Shown here in pieces: positions 53,370 to 64,000 of a DNA stretch of 64,000 nucleotides. Source of the stretch: Podospora comata (taxonomy: Eukaryota; Ascomycota; Sordariomycetes; Sordariales; Podosporaceae); the NCBI GenBank assembly GCA_017354895.1, contig CP071495.1, positions 541,001 to 605,000 of the forward strand, given 5' to 3'. The translations under genes and the position numbers were made by a program. Each line of letters starts with the position of its first letter. Position 1 is the first letter of the stretch. The notes beneath the pieces are model-generated. The model saw only the letters and a program-made list of their open reading frames with translations, had not been told where the DNA came from and searched no databases.

Positions 53370-54552
53370 TGAACAGGCTGTTGCTTTCAAAACACAACAC
53401 AAAAGATAAATTCGTGGATGGTCTTTGCGTAGCGCGTCGATTTGATTGAAAGGGGTTTCTTTTACTTGTCCCTTTTTTTGAACAGCATATCATTACTTGG
53501 GGGGGGGCACATAGATGGGAGACAGTCCCCCTGTCTTATATTTCGCTGGAGATATCCGATTATGGCCGCAACTTTTGCACAGGGCATCATTTTTTGGATG
53601 ACTTGATGATTTTTTTAATTATTATTTTTTTCAAGTATTGGCCTTATTTGGGGATTTTAGCCCAGGATACGGCGGTGGGCTGGTTTGTTATGGCGAGGGA
53701 AGTTCGAAAAGGAAACATGTTGGTGTTTTTGGATTCGATTTTTGAAATTATATCGGGCGAGATCGCACGCATCTGATGCGATTTGGTTGCTTATAGATAC
53801 CAATCTACTATGTTTTATTGGCTTCCACTAGACATCTTTGGTCTTGATCTCCAGAGATTGTAAATATCTATCAGCGTCAGAGACTGAATCACACACATCT
53901 CTGGGCGACGAAAATAGTGTGGGACGGCACGTATAATCAGTTCAGTTGGTTCATGGGGCCGGATCGACCAGCGAGAGCCGTAGAAAGACCTTGTAGGTGT
54001 CCTGATCGACCTTTAACACAAATCGATGTGGAAAATAACGACAGTGAATCGATCCTCCCACCCCTGCCAAGATACGGACATCAGATCAAGCCCCGTCAGA
54101 TCCAGAGACGATGGGTGTATCGAAGCGGGTATCGTATACGGCCTGAGCTACTTTTTGTCTTCGCCCTGCGCACCACACCTCTTTCCCAACAAACTGCATT
54201 GCCGGATAGCGTCATACATGGATCTAAAGTGGTATCCCGCTGCCGGTTGCTGGCCCGCTCTCGGAGGGGGGGCGCAGACAAGGCCATATGGCAAAGTTGG
54301 AATACGCTGTGGCACGGTGGTATCTCGGGTTGAAGGTGGGATGAGCACTCGGGCGAGAGGAATGATGATGAGATGATGTCTGCATAACAGGAGATCTTTC
54401 ACTGGCGGGATGACGACCGATGGACATGAGGTTGCAGAGATGCAACATGTTCATATCTCCTGGTTGATATCAATTGCTTGTTAGCCCACCCCCCTCTTGC
54501 CTTTTGCTACAATCATCATTGAAACTCCTTTTCTGAGCACACAATTGCCAGA
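53370..54552. other. Intergenic, CRZ1 3' flank
   Basis: These 1.18 kb have no supportable gene. The part from 53,460 to 53,830 is AT-rich with T- and G-runs, as expected of a 3' UTR. The right part presumably carries the promoter of the oxidoreductase gene. Confidence 0.6.
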
Positions 54553-55752
54553 ATGGCTCTTCCTAGCGAAACGAGGGCTGTTATCATTGCCTCCATAGGC
54601 AAGGCCGAGATCAAGTCGGTCCCCCTCCCTACGCTTCGAGACGACTACATACTCGTCCGGACGACAGCCGTGGCGTTGAATCCCACAGATTGGAAGCACA
54701 TCTACGGGATCAACCTCGGACCTAATCAGCCAACCGTTATCGGCACCCGTGTAGGCTGCGACTACGCCGGCATCGTCGAGCAAGTTGGGCCCAAAGTGAT
54801 CAAGGCCTTCAAGAAGGGAGACCTCATCTGCGGCCCGGCCCACGGATCCAACGCCGTTCAGCCAGAGGACGGGACGTTTGCAGAATACATCGTGGTGAAA
54901 GGGGACGTTCAGATCAAGGTGCCTGGTAACCTCAAAGACTACGAAGCAGCCACGTTGGGAATTGGGATAACAACTGCTGTATGTATTGTTCCTTCAGCCC
55001 CCCTCCCCTTTTTTTTTTCTCACAATCACGTGGGTATGGACAATTGACGCCATCACCAGGGCCAAGGCCTGTACCAAGCCCTCTCCCTCCCCCTCCCTTC
55101 ACCAGCTTCCCCTGTCCCGGACCCGGACCCGGACCCCCGAAGAAAGATCTTGATCTACGGCGGCAGCACGGCCACCGGCCTCCTCGGCATCCAGTTCGCC
55201 GCTTTATCTGGATACACCATCGCCACGACTTGCTCCCCGCACAACTTCTCCCGGGTCCGGTCGCTCGTCGGCAACGGCAACGTTTCTGCATATGACTACC
55301 GCTCTCCGACCCTAGCGTCAGACTTGAAAGCATGGGCTGGCGACGATCTGACGGTGGCATGGGACTGCATAGCGAGCACTGACTCGGCAAAGTTGTGCGC
55401 TTCTGTGCTGGCGAAGGAAGGCGGGAAGTACAGGTCTCTGCTGAGGGTGCCGGACGAGGTGGTCAAGGGGGTGAATGGCAAGGTTGACAGCGGGTTCACG
55501 TTTGCGTATACGGCCTTGGGGGAGGCGTTCAGGAAGGCGGTGGATATCCCGGCTGTGGAGGGGGATTTTGAGTTTGCGAAGCAGTTTTGGAAGCTGGCTA
55601 GAGAGTTGTTGGCGCAGGGAAAGGTGAAGACTGTGGAGGCGGAGGTCAATAGGGGTGGGAAGGGGGGGTTGGAAGGGGTGTTGGTTGGGTTGCGGGAGTT
55701 GAAGGAAGGGAGGGTGAGTGGGAGAAAGTTGGTGTACACTTTTGAGAGGTGA
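54553..55752 (+). CDS. Medium-chain dehydrogenase/reductase (zinc-free, enoyl/quinone reductase type)
   Basis: Two exons (54553-54978, 55060-55752) give 1,119 nt, 372 residues, with an 81-nt intron. The N-terminal GroES-like domain (about 10-125) includes ALNPTDWKH, GCDYAGIVEQVG and GDLICG. The Rossmann domain begins at KILIYGGSTATGLLGIQFA (near 175-195). There is no Cys/His zinc set, so it belongs with fungal quinone-reductase-like or trans-acting enoyl-reductase proteins. Between the two domains lies an unusual Pro/Asp insertion (PVPDPDPDP) coded by a GGACCC hexamer repeat. The substrate is unknown. No polyketide synthase is in the window, so a secondary-metabolite role is not supported here. 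Confidence 0.88.
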
Positions 55753-55995
55753 TGGCTCGGCTGATTTTTGATATGCTCTCATCTATACGGGTCTGACCCA
55801 TATATCTTGATCAAACTGGGCTGAAAGACTTGTAGATTACATTAGAAAGCAGGGGTATCTCGGACTTGGGGCGTGAAGGGCTACCTAGGAACAAACTCGA
55901 CAACATGCATTGAGTGATTCAGCAAAAGTCCAGCCCATGCGCCCACTATGGCAGGGTGACCGTGTTTTCCTGACATCAGACAAAAGATTTTTGAC

Positions 55996-56640
55996 CTACA
56001 CCACTGGCAAGGCCTCCGCCGGGGTCCCAGCATCTGCGGCAGCAGGACCAGTGTTAACCCCAGCAGCGGCAGCATCAGTTTTCCTGGCGACGCCATCCAC
56101 GACCCTCTGCAGGATTTCCTGATGCGCACTCGAAAACCTGGATCTGACAAAGTGTTTGACGAAAAAGTTGCAGTCGATTCCCGCAATTTCCACCAGCTCC
56201 CACTCTCCTTCGTCACCAGGCCCAAGCAACAAGTCTGGGCCGTCTTGCACCTCCCCCCTCCTCCTGACTTCGTAACTGCTCCTCACCACCACGCCTGCCT
56301 GGGCATTGGCTCGAACCCGGACGCCATGGTCAAAGCTCTGCATTACACACGGGATGCCCACCTCCTTAGTGCCCCAGGCGCCGAGACCAGGAATGACAGG
56401 GACCCGGTCCACCACTATAAAGGCCTGCAGCTTGGTGCCAGATTCGAGAAACAGGGGATCATCTACGACTTCCGAGACATCGAGGTGCCGCTGCTCAAAG
56501 TGGGCGACGTAGGGGTTGGCTTTGATGAGGGGCTCGTAGGCATGGAGGCTCGCGAGGACGGCCTTGGGATTAACCCTGGCGGGGATGGGGACGCGTGTTA
56601 TGACTGAGAGGGCTGGTGTGTGGGTGTTTGTGGCTGTCAT
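55996..56640 (-). CDS. DUF7053-family fungal protein
   Basis: A single exon, 645 nt, 214 residues. The N-terminal ALSVITRVPIPARVNPKAVLASLHAYEPLIKANPYV pattern (read in pieces: VITRVPIP, LHAYEPLI, ANPYV) and the middle V-x-D-R-V-P-V-I-P-G-L segment are those of DUF7053, a fungal family of unknown function. The C-terminal 30 residues are Ala-rich and disordered. There is no signal peptide or membrane segment, so it is probably cytosolic. It is convergent with the oxidoreductase gene, 243 bp apart. Family assignment is from memory of the motif pattern. Confidence 0.75.
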   Translation of the reverse strand: MTATNTHTPALSVITRVPIPARVNPKAVLASLHAYEPLIKANPYVAHFEQRHLDVSEVVDDPLFLESGTKLQAFIVVDRVPVIPGLGAWGTKEVGIPCVMQSFDHGVRVRANAQAGVVVRSSYEVRRRGEVQDGPDLLLGPGDEGEWELVEIAGIDCNFFVKHFVRSRFSSAHQEILQRVVDGVARKTDAAAAGVNTGPAAADAGTPAEALPVV

Positions 56641-59600
56641 TGTAGTGAACGGTGTAAGTTCTTAACGGTAGGTGGTTCTGTAGACATGGTCAGCGCGCAA
56701 AGAAAAGGAAGAGGCTCAACGTTATTATCCTGATATGACGGCTTTGTTTCTAGATGGGTCAAACGAGGGGAGGCGCACGCAAAGTGGGCACCGCTCAAAG
56801 TCAAAGAAAATCTGAGCTCGAGCGGCCGAGGGAATGCAAAGCTGAAGGCGCTCTCACCTGGGTGGTGGGTGTCGGGTGTTGAGGCCAGCATAAAACTGAT
56901 GAGGGCCGATATCTATATGAGAGGCAAACGACGAGATGAGGTGTGATTGACCAGTGACTGTGTGTTTATAGTATATGTGCCAGCAAGTTGCAAAACGACC
57001 GAGATAGGGATGAAAATGGCAGCAATTGTTGCTGTTTCTAGAGCTGTGTTTGGGATGCCGAGTGGATGGCTGGAGTGGGTCGAGACTGGAACCGTGTCAG
57101 TGGTCGTTCTTTCCGCACTGGTTCGTAGCTAATGGTTGGCAGAGTTTCTTTAGTATGGAGCCTTTTCACAATTGTCCAGCGCAGACAAGGTTCGAAATCT
57201 ACAGATACAACAACCCACGGTAGTCACACTCATTAACTCCCCGACATCCACTCCCCCGCGTTGGGACCAACATGAAACGGTCCAGGGTTGGTGGACTCGA
57301 CTGTTCTAAATACGGTGTGGCTCAGCCCTCTTTGGCCGTGCAGCTGCCGCGTCGGGGGCCAAAAGGCAGACATGATGGAGGTGTCCGGTGCTTCGGTTCT
57401 TCAGCCCCGTCGACAGCCCGGTCAGTTCGCCAGGGTACAGGCCGGGATACAGGCCGGGGATCGCTCAAGTGGACACACAAAGGTGGGCCCAGCCTCCGGA
57501 AGGCTTGACGATCATTTCGGGAGGAGCCGTTATCAAGGTCAGTGTCGCCTCCGGCTCCGAACATTTGGCAACTTACACCCACAGCTACTCCGTACTGATG
57601 GTACCTATCAAATTTGACTACCCTTTACTCCTGAGCGGACGACAGCCCTATCGGATTAGACACGTCAAAAAAAGAGCATTTTCTTGCCCCAGGCGCATTC
57701 TGGCGGTGAAGAGGACGACAAATGGGACGGGCACCTCTTCTGCATCAACTCTGCGTCAAGCTGCATGAGCGGGTCACTGCCTGTCGTCCCATGAACTTTG
57801 ATGTTCTCTTTTGAGAGGGAACCCCACTGCATATTATGGAGGATGTGGTGTATGGACCACAGTTGTCAAACATGACGCGGATCTGAGCATCCATCATACT
57901 GCTTGTTCCCGTCACAGTCTCTACTGCTGGCTCTCTTTTGGGGAGACTGTGTCAAGCTGTTTGCTCCTTGTGTGCCTCTGTGCAACTTCTCTGTGTCCCA
58001 AGATCAGAGGCCACACCGGGCCCTCACAACGCAGCCATCGAAATCCTCGCTAGCGGCGCATAGCTGCCCAGCCTGCAACGCATCTCAACCTTGGGCAGAA
58101 AGATGATTCGCCATTGCCCGTCGCGTTTGATGCAGGAAGGGTACCCCCAGATCGCGTTGCGCGCATCTCCTAATCTCCTACCACTTACACACGAGTCTGT
58201 CCAGTCCCGAACGACTTTCGATGCCGAGCCCCCATGCACTCAATGCCAGCAGCCAAAAGACAAGAACCCACCATGGCGCGCTGCCGAGTCTCATGACGGG
58301 CATATCGATGGCTAACAACGTGTGGAATCATCCGAACCGTCAATTGCCAACGTTCATCGGGGAGCCCCACCGATTTCGGCTGGGTCAGGTGGGCGACAGA
58401 AACATGGCCGAACGCTACCCTGACCCCATGAGCCCACGCGGGGCATTCACGATTCCCCGCTATCTTGGCCAGAGAGGGTGAGAGGGGCATTATGGAAGTC
58501 GTCACCATTGCACCATGTTTCGGGATGCCGCATCAACAGCAGATGAGGCCCTCTCCACGTCGACACACACGATGGCAGGACCTGTATGGATACCAGCAAG
58601 CGATTGGCCAAGGCGTCGAGTGTTGGATGCTGTCTTCCGGCGGCATGGTGCACACATATAATAACCATAGCGGCAGCCGTGGACTCGGCTTGGTCCGTTC
58701 TGTTATATCAAAGCTTGGCTGGCCTATGGCACCCGTCTTTAACCGTTTGATTTCGAACGCTCTCTCACGGTTTCACATTGTGCACAACGTCGAGAGCTGG
58801 GTTTGGGCTGTTGACAGGGGGGAATTAGCGAGGGGCAAGGGGAGCTTTTGGTGTCGGGACTGGGATGGATCACCTCGCCCTAACCGGATTGGAGCAGCCA
58901 TCCCTTGCAACCAGCCAATGGCAGCCATCCCCAGCCATCCCGCAAAGTGCGCTCCAGGTCAAATTGTGGTGTCAAGCGCACGGTTGGGAGTCGGTCGGGG
59001 ACATCAGCACAAGTCGAGAGAGAAAGAGGAGGAGCACCAAGCAGTCCCACCTACTGACCACTACACGCGTGACTGGGCCAGAGAGAGGGAAAAGAGGGTG
59101 AGGGCAATTGTTGCTTGGTTAGCGCGGGGCATTTCCCTCTTCTTCAGTAAACCAAGATCAGGAAGAAGAAACAGAGCAAGGCGGTGGCTATCGCATAACA
59201 TCGCCGTGGCTGTTCTCCGATTTGTCCTGCGACAATCCGGTACATCAAAGTACCCTCGGCCGTGCATGAATACCTCTTTTGTACGGCCACGGAACCGTGA
59301 TCTCCTTTCCGCCTCTCTTTTGCCTGCTCTGGTTTCTGTTTGACCACCTGTGCGCCGACCACTCATCCTGTCCGCACCCTGCTGAGGCGGGGGCCATAAT
59401 CAACAAGACTGTATCGCACTGCATCAGCGGTGTGGTGGCACAACGCGACGCGGCCTCGACAATACACCAATCCCTATCCCGCCGCCGTGTACCTCTGAGA
59501 TCCGGCCGGGCGATTGGCTCTTCAACACACCCAGATTTTTCACCAGGCGACGAATACTTTTTCAGCAGGGAGAAAAAAAGTCTTTTCGGAAAGGGGCTGC

Positions 59601-59790
59601 CCTAGAAACAGCGGTCGACCATCGTGAAGACTCCTTTCCGCTCTCTCAACACACTTGATTCGAAGGCTGCCTTGTTTTCTTTGCGACAAACGCCGACTCG
59701 ATCGGATTGTAGCTTTGAACCCGTCGAGGCTGCATCACATGTGTGTTCCAGTCGTCGGTTGACACACCGTCAGCTCCATCAACCTTCACC
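56641..59790. other. 3.1-kb intergenic region upstream of the giant disordered protein
   Basis: No gene I can support. One long frame without stops spans 58,465-59,343 (plus), with a first ATG at 58,492; it matches nothing I know and is discussed as a finding. Just before the next start a 7-codon upstream reading frame lies at 59,739-59,762. Otherwise the region probably holds promoters of the flanking genes. Confidence 0.5.
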
Positions 59791-62700
59791 ATGGCCGCCC
59801 TTGACGCTTTGCCACTCCGCGATAACTGGGCGGACGATGTCAGATTGGAGGCGACCAAGATCATATACTCGATCAACGGGCTTACATGGGACGGGAAAGA
59901 CGAGCGCCACCAAGATTCGGATTTCATAGAGGCTAGGCTAGCCTTCATTGCACGGAGCTGGATTGCGCTTTGCGCAGGCCCCCAGGTAAGGGGATCAAAG
60001 GCCCCCCCTTTTGCGCGCCTGTTTCGTGTTTGGCCAAGAGACAATGTTCTCAGCCAGTTTTTACCAGCATCTCATCACTCATGTGTATATGCCTAGCTCT
60101 TTCTCAGCAACTGACAAATCGTTACCTAGGGCTCGCCAACCTTTGATGCCGACTCACGAAGAATCGTCAAGCCTCTCACCATCCCGAGCATCATCCCTAG
60201 AATTCGGGCCACTGAAGAGACTGGGAGCCTGGAATGGGATGTTCAGGATTTGACAGGAAGCGGCGCATATGCGCAAAGTCGTCACCTCTCGGTAGACCCT
60301 TTGCTCGCGGATGTTCTCGCGGCCAGGTCTAGAGCCGGAGGAAGACGTCATCAGAATGACATCCTTGCTGACCCGACCAGAGATTATCAGATCGATCTAG
60401 CCACAAACGAAGGTTTCCGACAGGCCGCGAAGAAGAAGAACAACAAGAAGGGAGGGGCGGCGAAACCCAGCTATATCAGCAACAACAGCAACAGCAACGG
60501 TAACAACGACGAGGGCGAGAAGAAGGACTCTGAAGGAGGTGACGCTGGCGCCAATGGTGATGGGACCGGGGGCTCTGGCGGTAGCCCCAACGGAGATGGC
60601 GGCGGTGGGGACGAAAACAAAGACGACGACAAGAAAGAGGATGAGAAAAGAGAGGAAGGAACGGTAGAAGGGAAGGCAGAAGAGAAAACTGAGGAAGCTC
60701 CGCCGCCTCCCGAGGATGACTTGGTCGGTACTGGTTCTAAGAAGAAGAAGGGCGTTGCAGAACCCGAGCCTCCGGCAGTGGAAGATCCGAAGAAGTCTAC
60801 CGATTCTGGATTAGCCGCCGCTTCAGCAGGGCCTACCTTTGATTCCTTCTCGAACATCAAAATGAACGGGAATCGTGATCCGCCTCGGAAAGAAGAGCCC
60901 AAGCCAGCGCAAAAGAGCGGGTTTGGTGGCTGGAGTGGCTTGGGATGGGGTGGGCTTGGTCTGGCATCAAAGGTTGTCGAGAATAGCCCGTGGGGTCTCA
61001 AGTCCAAAATCGGAGTGGGCTTCTCTTTTGGAGACGGTTCTGGTTCTGAAGAGCACATTCAGAGACCGAAATCAAGTGCAAGACAGGTTGAGAAACTGGC
61101 TGAGAAGTCAGTCGAAAGACCAGTCGAAAAGCCGGTCGAAAAACCAGTCGAAAAGCCAGTAAAAAAGTCGGCCGAGAAACCTGTCGAAAGACCAACTGCG
61201 CCAGAAAAGCTTTCGGATGACCCACCGGCAGACGACTGGTTCGCCTCCGCGTCCGCCGCAACAGCTAAGAAGAAGAAGAATGATCTTCTTGTCCAAGAGG
61301 CCAAGGTGGAACCGGGCTCTACATCAGGAGGGAATGATGCATGGGACTTCTGGGGAGCGCCCAAGAATAAGAAGAAGCCCCAACCTGATCCCGAACCAGA
61401 ACCGGAGCCTGCGCCAGAGCCTCTCAGGGAGCCATATCCTAAGCCGGAACCGACCAAGAGCACAGAAACAGATGATGCCTGGGGAGCTGCCCCCGTAAAG
61501 GGTAAGAAGAAGAAAGGTAAGATCACCATTGCCGATGAACAGCCAAAGGAGCCGGATCCTCCCCGTGAACCAGCAGCTGAACCCGAGCCTGAGCCAATTC
61601 CCGATCCAACACCCGAGCCACCCAAGTCATATGAAGAGGACAATCCATGGGCGAACATTGCCACAACATCGAAGAGGAAGAAGAAAAAGGGGAAGAACGC
61701 CGTGCCGGAGCCGGAGCCAGAGCCTGTCAAAGAGCCCGAGCCTGAACCGGAACGAGCGCCCACCCCTGAACCTGTTCCTGACCTAGAGCCGAAGCCGGAA
61801 CAGGAGGTGGAGGATTCCTGGGGTTGGGGTACTTCGTCCAAGAAGACCAGGTCGAAGAAGGACAAAAAAATCGAGCCTGAACCAGAGCCAGAGCCAGAGC
61901 CACCCAAGGACCCGGAACCAGAACCTGAGCCTGAGCCTGTCCCAGAGCCCGAAAAGAAACAAGAAGATGACTTTTGGAGCTTTGGCGTCACTGCGACTAA
62001 GGGGAAGAAGAAGAAGGGCAGGAGTAAAGACCCAGAACCCGAGCCTGCCAAAGCACCCGAACCCGAACCCGAACCCGAGCTTGTTCCGGAGCCCGCACCG
62101 GAGCGTTCTAAGAAGGAGGAAGATGATCCATGGGGCCTTGCAGCTACTTCCTCCAAGAAGAAGAAGAAGGACAAAGGGAAAAGGGCTGCTGAGCCTGAGC
62201 ATGAGCCTGAACCTGAACCTGCGAAGGAACCGGAGCCCGAGCCCGAGCCAGAACCAGAACCGGAGCCTGAGTCGGAGCCTGACATTTTGGAACACAGTAT
62301 GTGGAGCTTTGGGTTTTCTACTAAGAAGAAGAAGGGCAAGAAGGAGCCCGAGCCAGAACCTCCAAAAGAGCCTGAACCAGAACCGGAGCTGGAGCCTGAG
62401 CCTGAGCCAGAACCCGAGCCTGAGCCCGAACGTCAAAAGAAAAGAGAAGATGACGATCCATGGGGCCTGAGCACATCATCGAAGAAGAAGAAGAAGGATA
62501 AGGGCAAAAAAGCTGTCGAACCCGAGCCTGGACCGGAGCCAGTCAAGAAGTCGAAAGACAAGAAGGACAAGAAGGGTAAGAAGGTGGCCGAGCCAGAACC
62601 AGAACCCGAGATGGAAGCTGTCCCCGAGCCGGAACCAGAACCGGAAAATGACGACGACGATGCATTCTGGGGCTCTCTGAGCGGCAACAAGATGGCCCAT

Positions 62701-64000
62701 CACGAGACTTCAAGCACCAAGGACCTTCTTGACTTCGACAACAAGAACGGTAGCCATGTCGAAGCTGACCCGCGTGCGTCTACCGAGAGCAGCGGCGGCT
62801 TCTTTGGTTGGTTGTCAGGCAAGAATAAGAAGAAGTCTGGGGAGTCGTCGGATGTGTCCACCAAGCTGGAACCAACGCCAGAAGAAATTGAGAGGGCTGC
62901 TGCCGAGGAGGAAAAGCGCAAAGTGGAGGAGGCTGCAGAGCAGGCACGCAGGGAAGCTGAAGAGGAGCTTGCCAGAGAGGAGGAGCAGGAACTAGCTGCT
63001 CTCGTGGCCAAGAAGAACAAGAAGAAGCGAAAAGGTATCTCGAGAGCTGAACAAGAGCGGATGGATGAGCTTGAGGCGAATGCCAACAGGCGGGCATTGG
63101 CAAAAGAAGCGCGTGAGGCAGAAGAAGCAGACCGAGAACGGGAACGACAGGAAGAGGCCGACCACGATGCCAAGAAAGCTGAAGAAAAGGCAAAGCTAGA
63201 GGCTGAAGAGGCTGCTGAGCGGGAGCGCGAAGAGGAAGAACGTGAACGACAGGAGGCTGAGGCTGCAGAGGCGGCGGCGGCGGCTGCTGCAGCAGAAGAA
63301 GAAGCAGCTGCAGCGGCAGAAGCAGAAGCTGCAGCAGAACGAGCACGGGCAGAGGCAGCAGCAGAGGCCGAGGCAGCGTCTTCCAAGAAGTCTAAGAAGG
63401 GTGATAGAAAGAGTAAGAATAAAAGGGATAAGGAACGTGAGCGGGAAGAAGAGGAGGAGAGGGAACGTGACAGGGAACGCGAGAGGGAGCGCGAGAAGGA
63501 GCGCGAGAAGGAGAAGGAGCGTGAGAGGGAGAGGGAGAGGGAGAGGGAGAGGGAGAGGGAGAGGGAGAGGGAGAGGGAGAGGGAGAGGGAGCACGGGAGG
63601 GAAAAAGAAAAAGAAAAGGACAAAAAGAAAGATAAGGATAGGGATAAGGATAGGGATAAGGATAGGGATAAGGATAAGGACAAGGATAGGGATAAGGATA
63701 GGAAGAAGGATAAAAAGAAGGGTAAAGAGAAGGAAAGGGAAAAGGAGCGAGAAAGGGAGAAGGAGAGGGAAAGGGAGAAGGAGAAGGAGAAGGAAGAGGA
63801 GGATGAGGCCAACTATCTAACTGCCGAAGACGAAGACGATCTTTTCAAAGACCTCAACGATGCTGATATCACAGCCGAGCAACTCGAGGAGCTACTGGAT
63901 GACGGGCCCGCGGGTAAGGGACTCAAAGACAAAGCGTCGATTGAGCCAGTTGAAACGAGGGATGGGCCCGGCGATGACCCCTTCAGCTTCTGGGGGGCTG
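59791..64000 (+). CDS. Giant disordered protein with repeated Trp/Lys/Pro-Glu modules (partial)
   Basis: Exon 1 is 59791-59985; after a 144-nt intron, exon 2 opens at 60130 and stays open to the window end, so the gene continues outside. About 1,355 residues are visible. The first 150 residues look folded ([34 protein letters not shown]). A Lys/Gly/Asp-rich linker follows, then a [14 protein letters not shown] segment and a VEKPVEKP repeat. Next come about ten modules, residues 435-912, each with a Trp motif, a run of Lys and a (Pro-Glu)n tract. The remainder is an Ala/Glu/Arg/Lys charged-helix region with (Glu-Arg)n and (Asp-Lys/Arg)n runs, then an acidic end ([15 protein letters not shown]). 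I do not recognise the family. The frame has no stop in 3.8 kb despite high repetitiveness, which supports coding. Confidence 0.85.
61231..62850 (+). repeat. Ten-fold Trp-Lys-(ProGlu)n module array inside the giant gene
   Basis: Trp codons that mark the modules lie at 61237, 61342, 61480, 61648, 61819, 61975, 62131, 62302, 62461 and 62668, with a degenerate one at 62809. Spacing in the core is 156-171 nt, that is 52-57 residues. Each module reads acidic-W-(G/S/D)..., then SSKKKKK-like, then PEPEPEP. The modules at 62131 and 62461 are closest ([16 protein letters not shown]). A further W motif (SFWGA) appears at 63991. Confidence 0.85.
63523..63588 (+). repeat. GAGAGG hexamer repeat, 11 copies, coding
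   Basis: Eleven perfect GAGAGG units, in frame as Glu-Arg. A second, less regular series of GATAAG/GATAGG units (Asp-Lys/Asp-Arg) follows at about 63,631-63,705. Both are likely length-variable but keep frame because the unit is six bases. Confidence 0.9.

Noticed and set aside
61059-62339. 426-codon antisense open frame rich in Gly, Ser and Phe
   Set aside because: It is the complement of the Lys and Pro-Glu repeats of the giant gene. Its composition (SGSGSGS) is fully explained by the PEPEPE coding strand.
62700-63812. Antisense frames of Ser/Leu/Phe repeats
   Set aside because: They are mirror images of the Glu/Arg/Lys repeat coding strand, with no start context or domains.

Overview
The window is nuclear DNA from a filamentous ascomycete, most likely Sordariales (Podospora/Neurospora-like; the order is an inference). 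The supporting signs are short introns of mostly 50-90 nt with GTAAGT-like donors and CTAAC/CTGAC branch sites, spliced genes on both strands, and fungus-specific families (CFEM protein, ENA-type Na+-ATPase, Crz1, Mdm31, Csc1, DUF7053). I found no rRNA, tRNA or CRISPR, and no retroelement or virus-like remnant. All exon joins were worked out by hand from splice signals and frame closure.

Layout. Positions 1-8,094 hold no gene I can support. From 8 to 20 kb: Prp4-type spliceosomal kinase (-), the tiny five-exon TMA7 (+), a Csc1/OSCA channel (-) and a disordered AT-hook protein (-). From 20 to 30 kb: a 2.5-kb promoter region, an ENA-type P-ATPase (+), Dpm1 (+), a FabG-like SDR (-), a small TIR-bounded element and a conserved fungal protein (+). 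From 31 to 46 kb: a GPI-anchored CFEM protein (-), an MFS transporter (+), a peroxisomal 2,4-dienoyl-CoA reductase (-), Rad60/Esc2/NIP45 (+), Pno1/Dim2 (-), Mdm31 (+) and eIF3j/Hcr1 (-). From 47 to 57 kb: alternative oxidase (+), the calcineurin-responsive factor Crz1 (+), a medium-chain oxidoreductase (+) and a DUF7053 protein (-). From 59.8 kb to the right edge a very large intrinsically disordered protein (+) stays open past the window end.

How the genes relate. Most are unlinked housekeeping functions: splicing, translation, ribosome assembly, dolichol glycosylation, SUMO-linked genome stability and mitochondrial shape. A loose stress theme is present: Crz1 and an ENA-type Na+ pump (a classical Crz1 target in yeast) lie 25 kb apart. 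The pump promoter is rich in PacC-type GCCARG sites, and alternative oxidase has an AIM-like CGG-N7-CGG motif 208 bp upstream.

The most unusual objects are (i) the giant protein at 59.8-64 kb, with about ten 52-57-residue modules that pair a tryptophan motif with a Lys run and a (Pro-Glu)n tract, followed by a long charged helix, and (ii) a 283-bp inverted-repeat element with six exact-period 21-bp units inside, whose unit recurs in a solo array 20 kb away.
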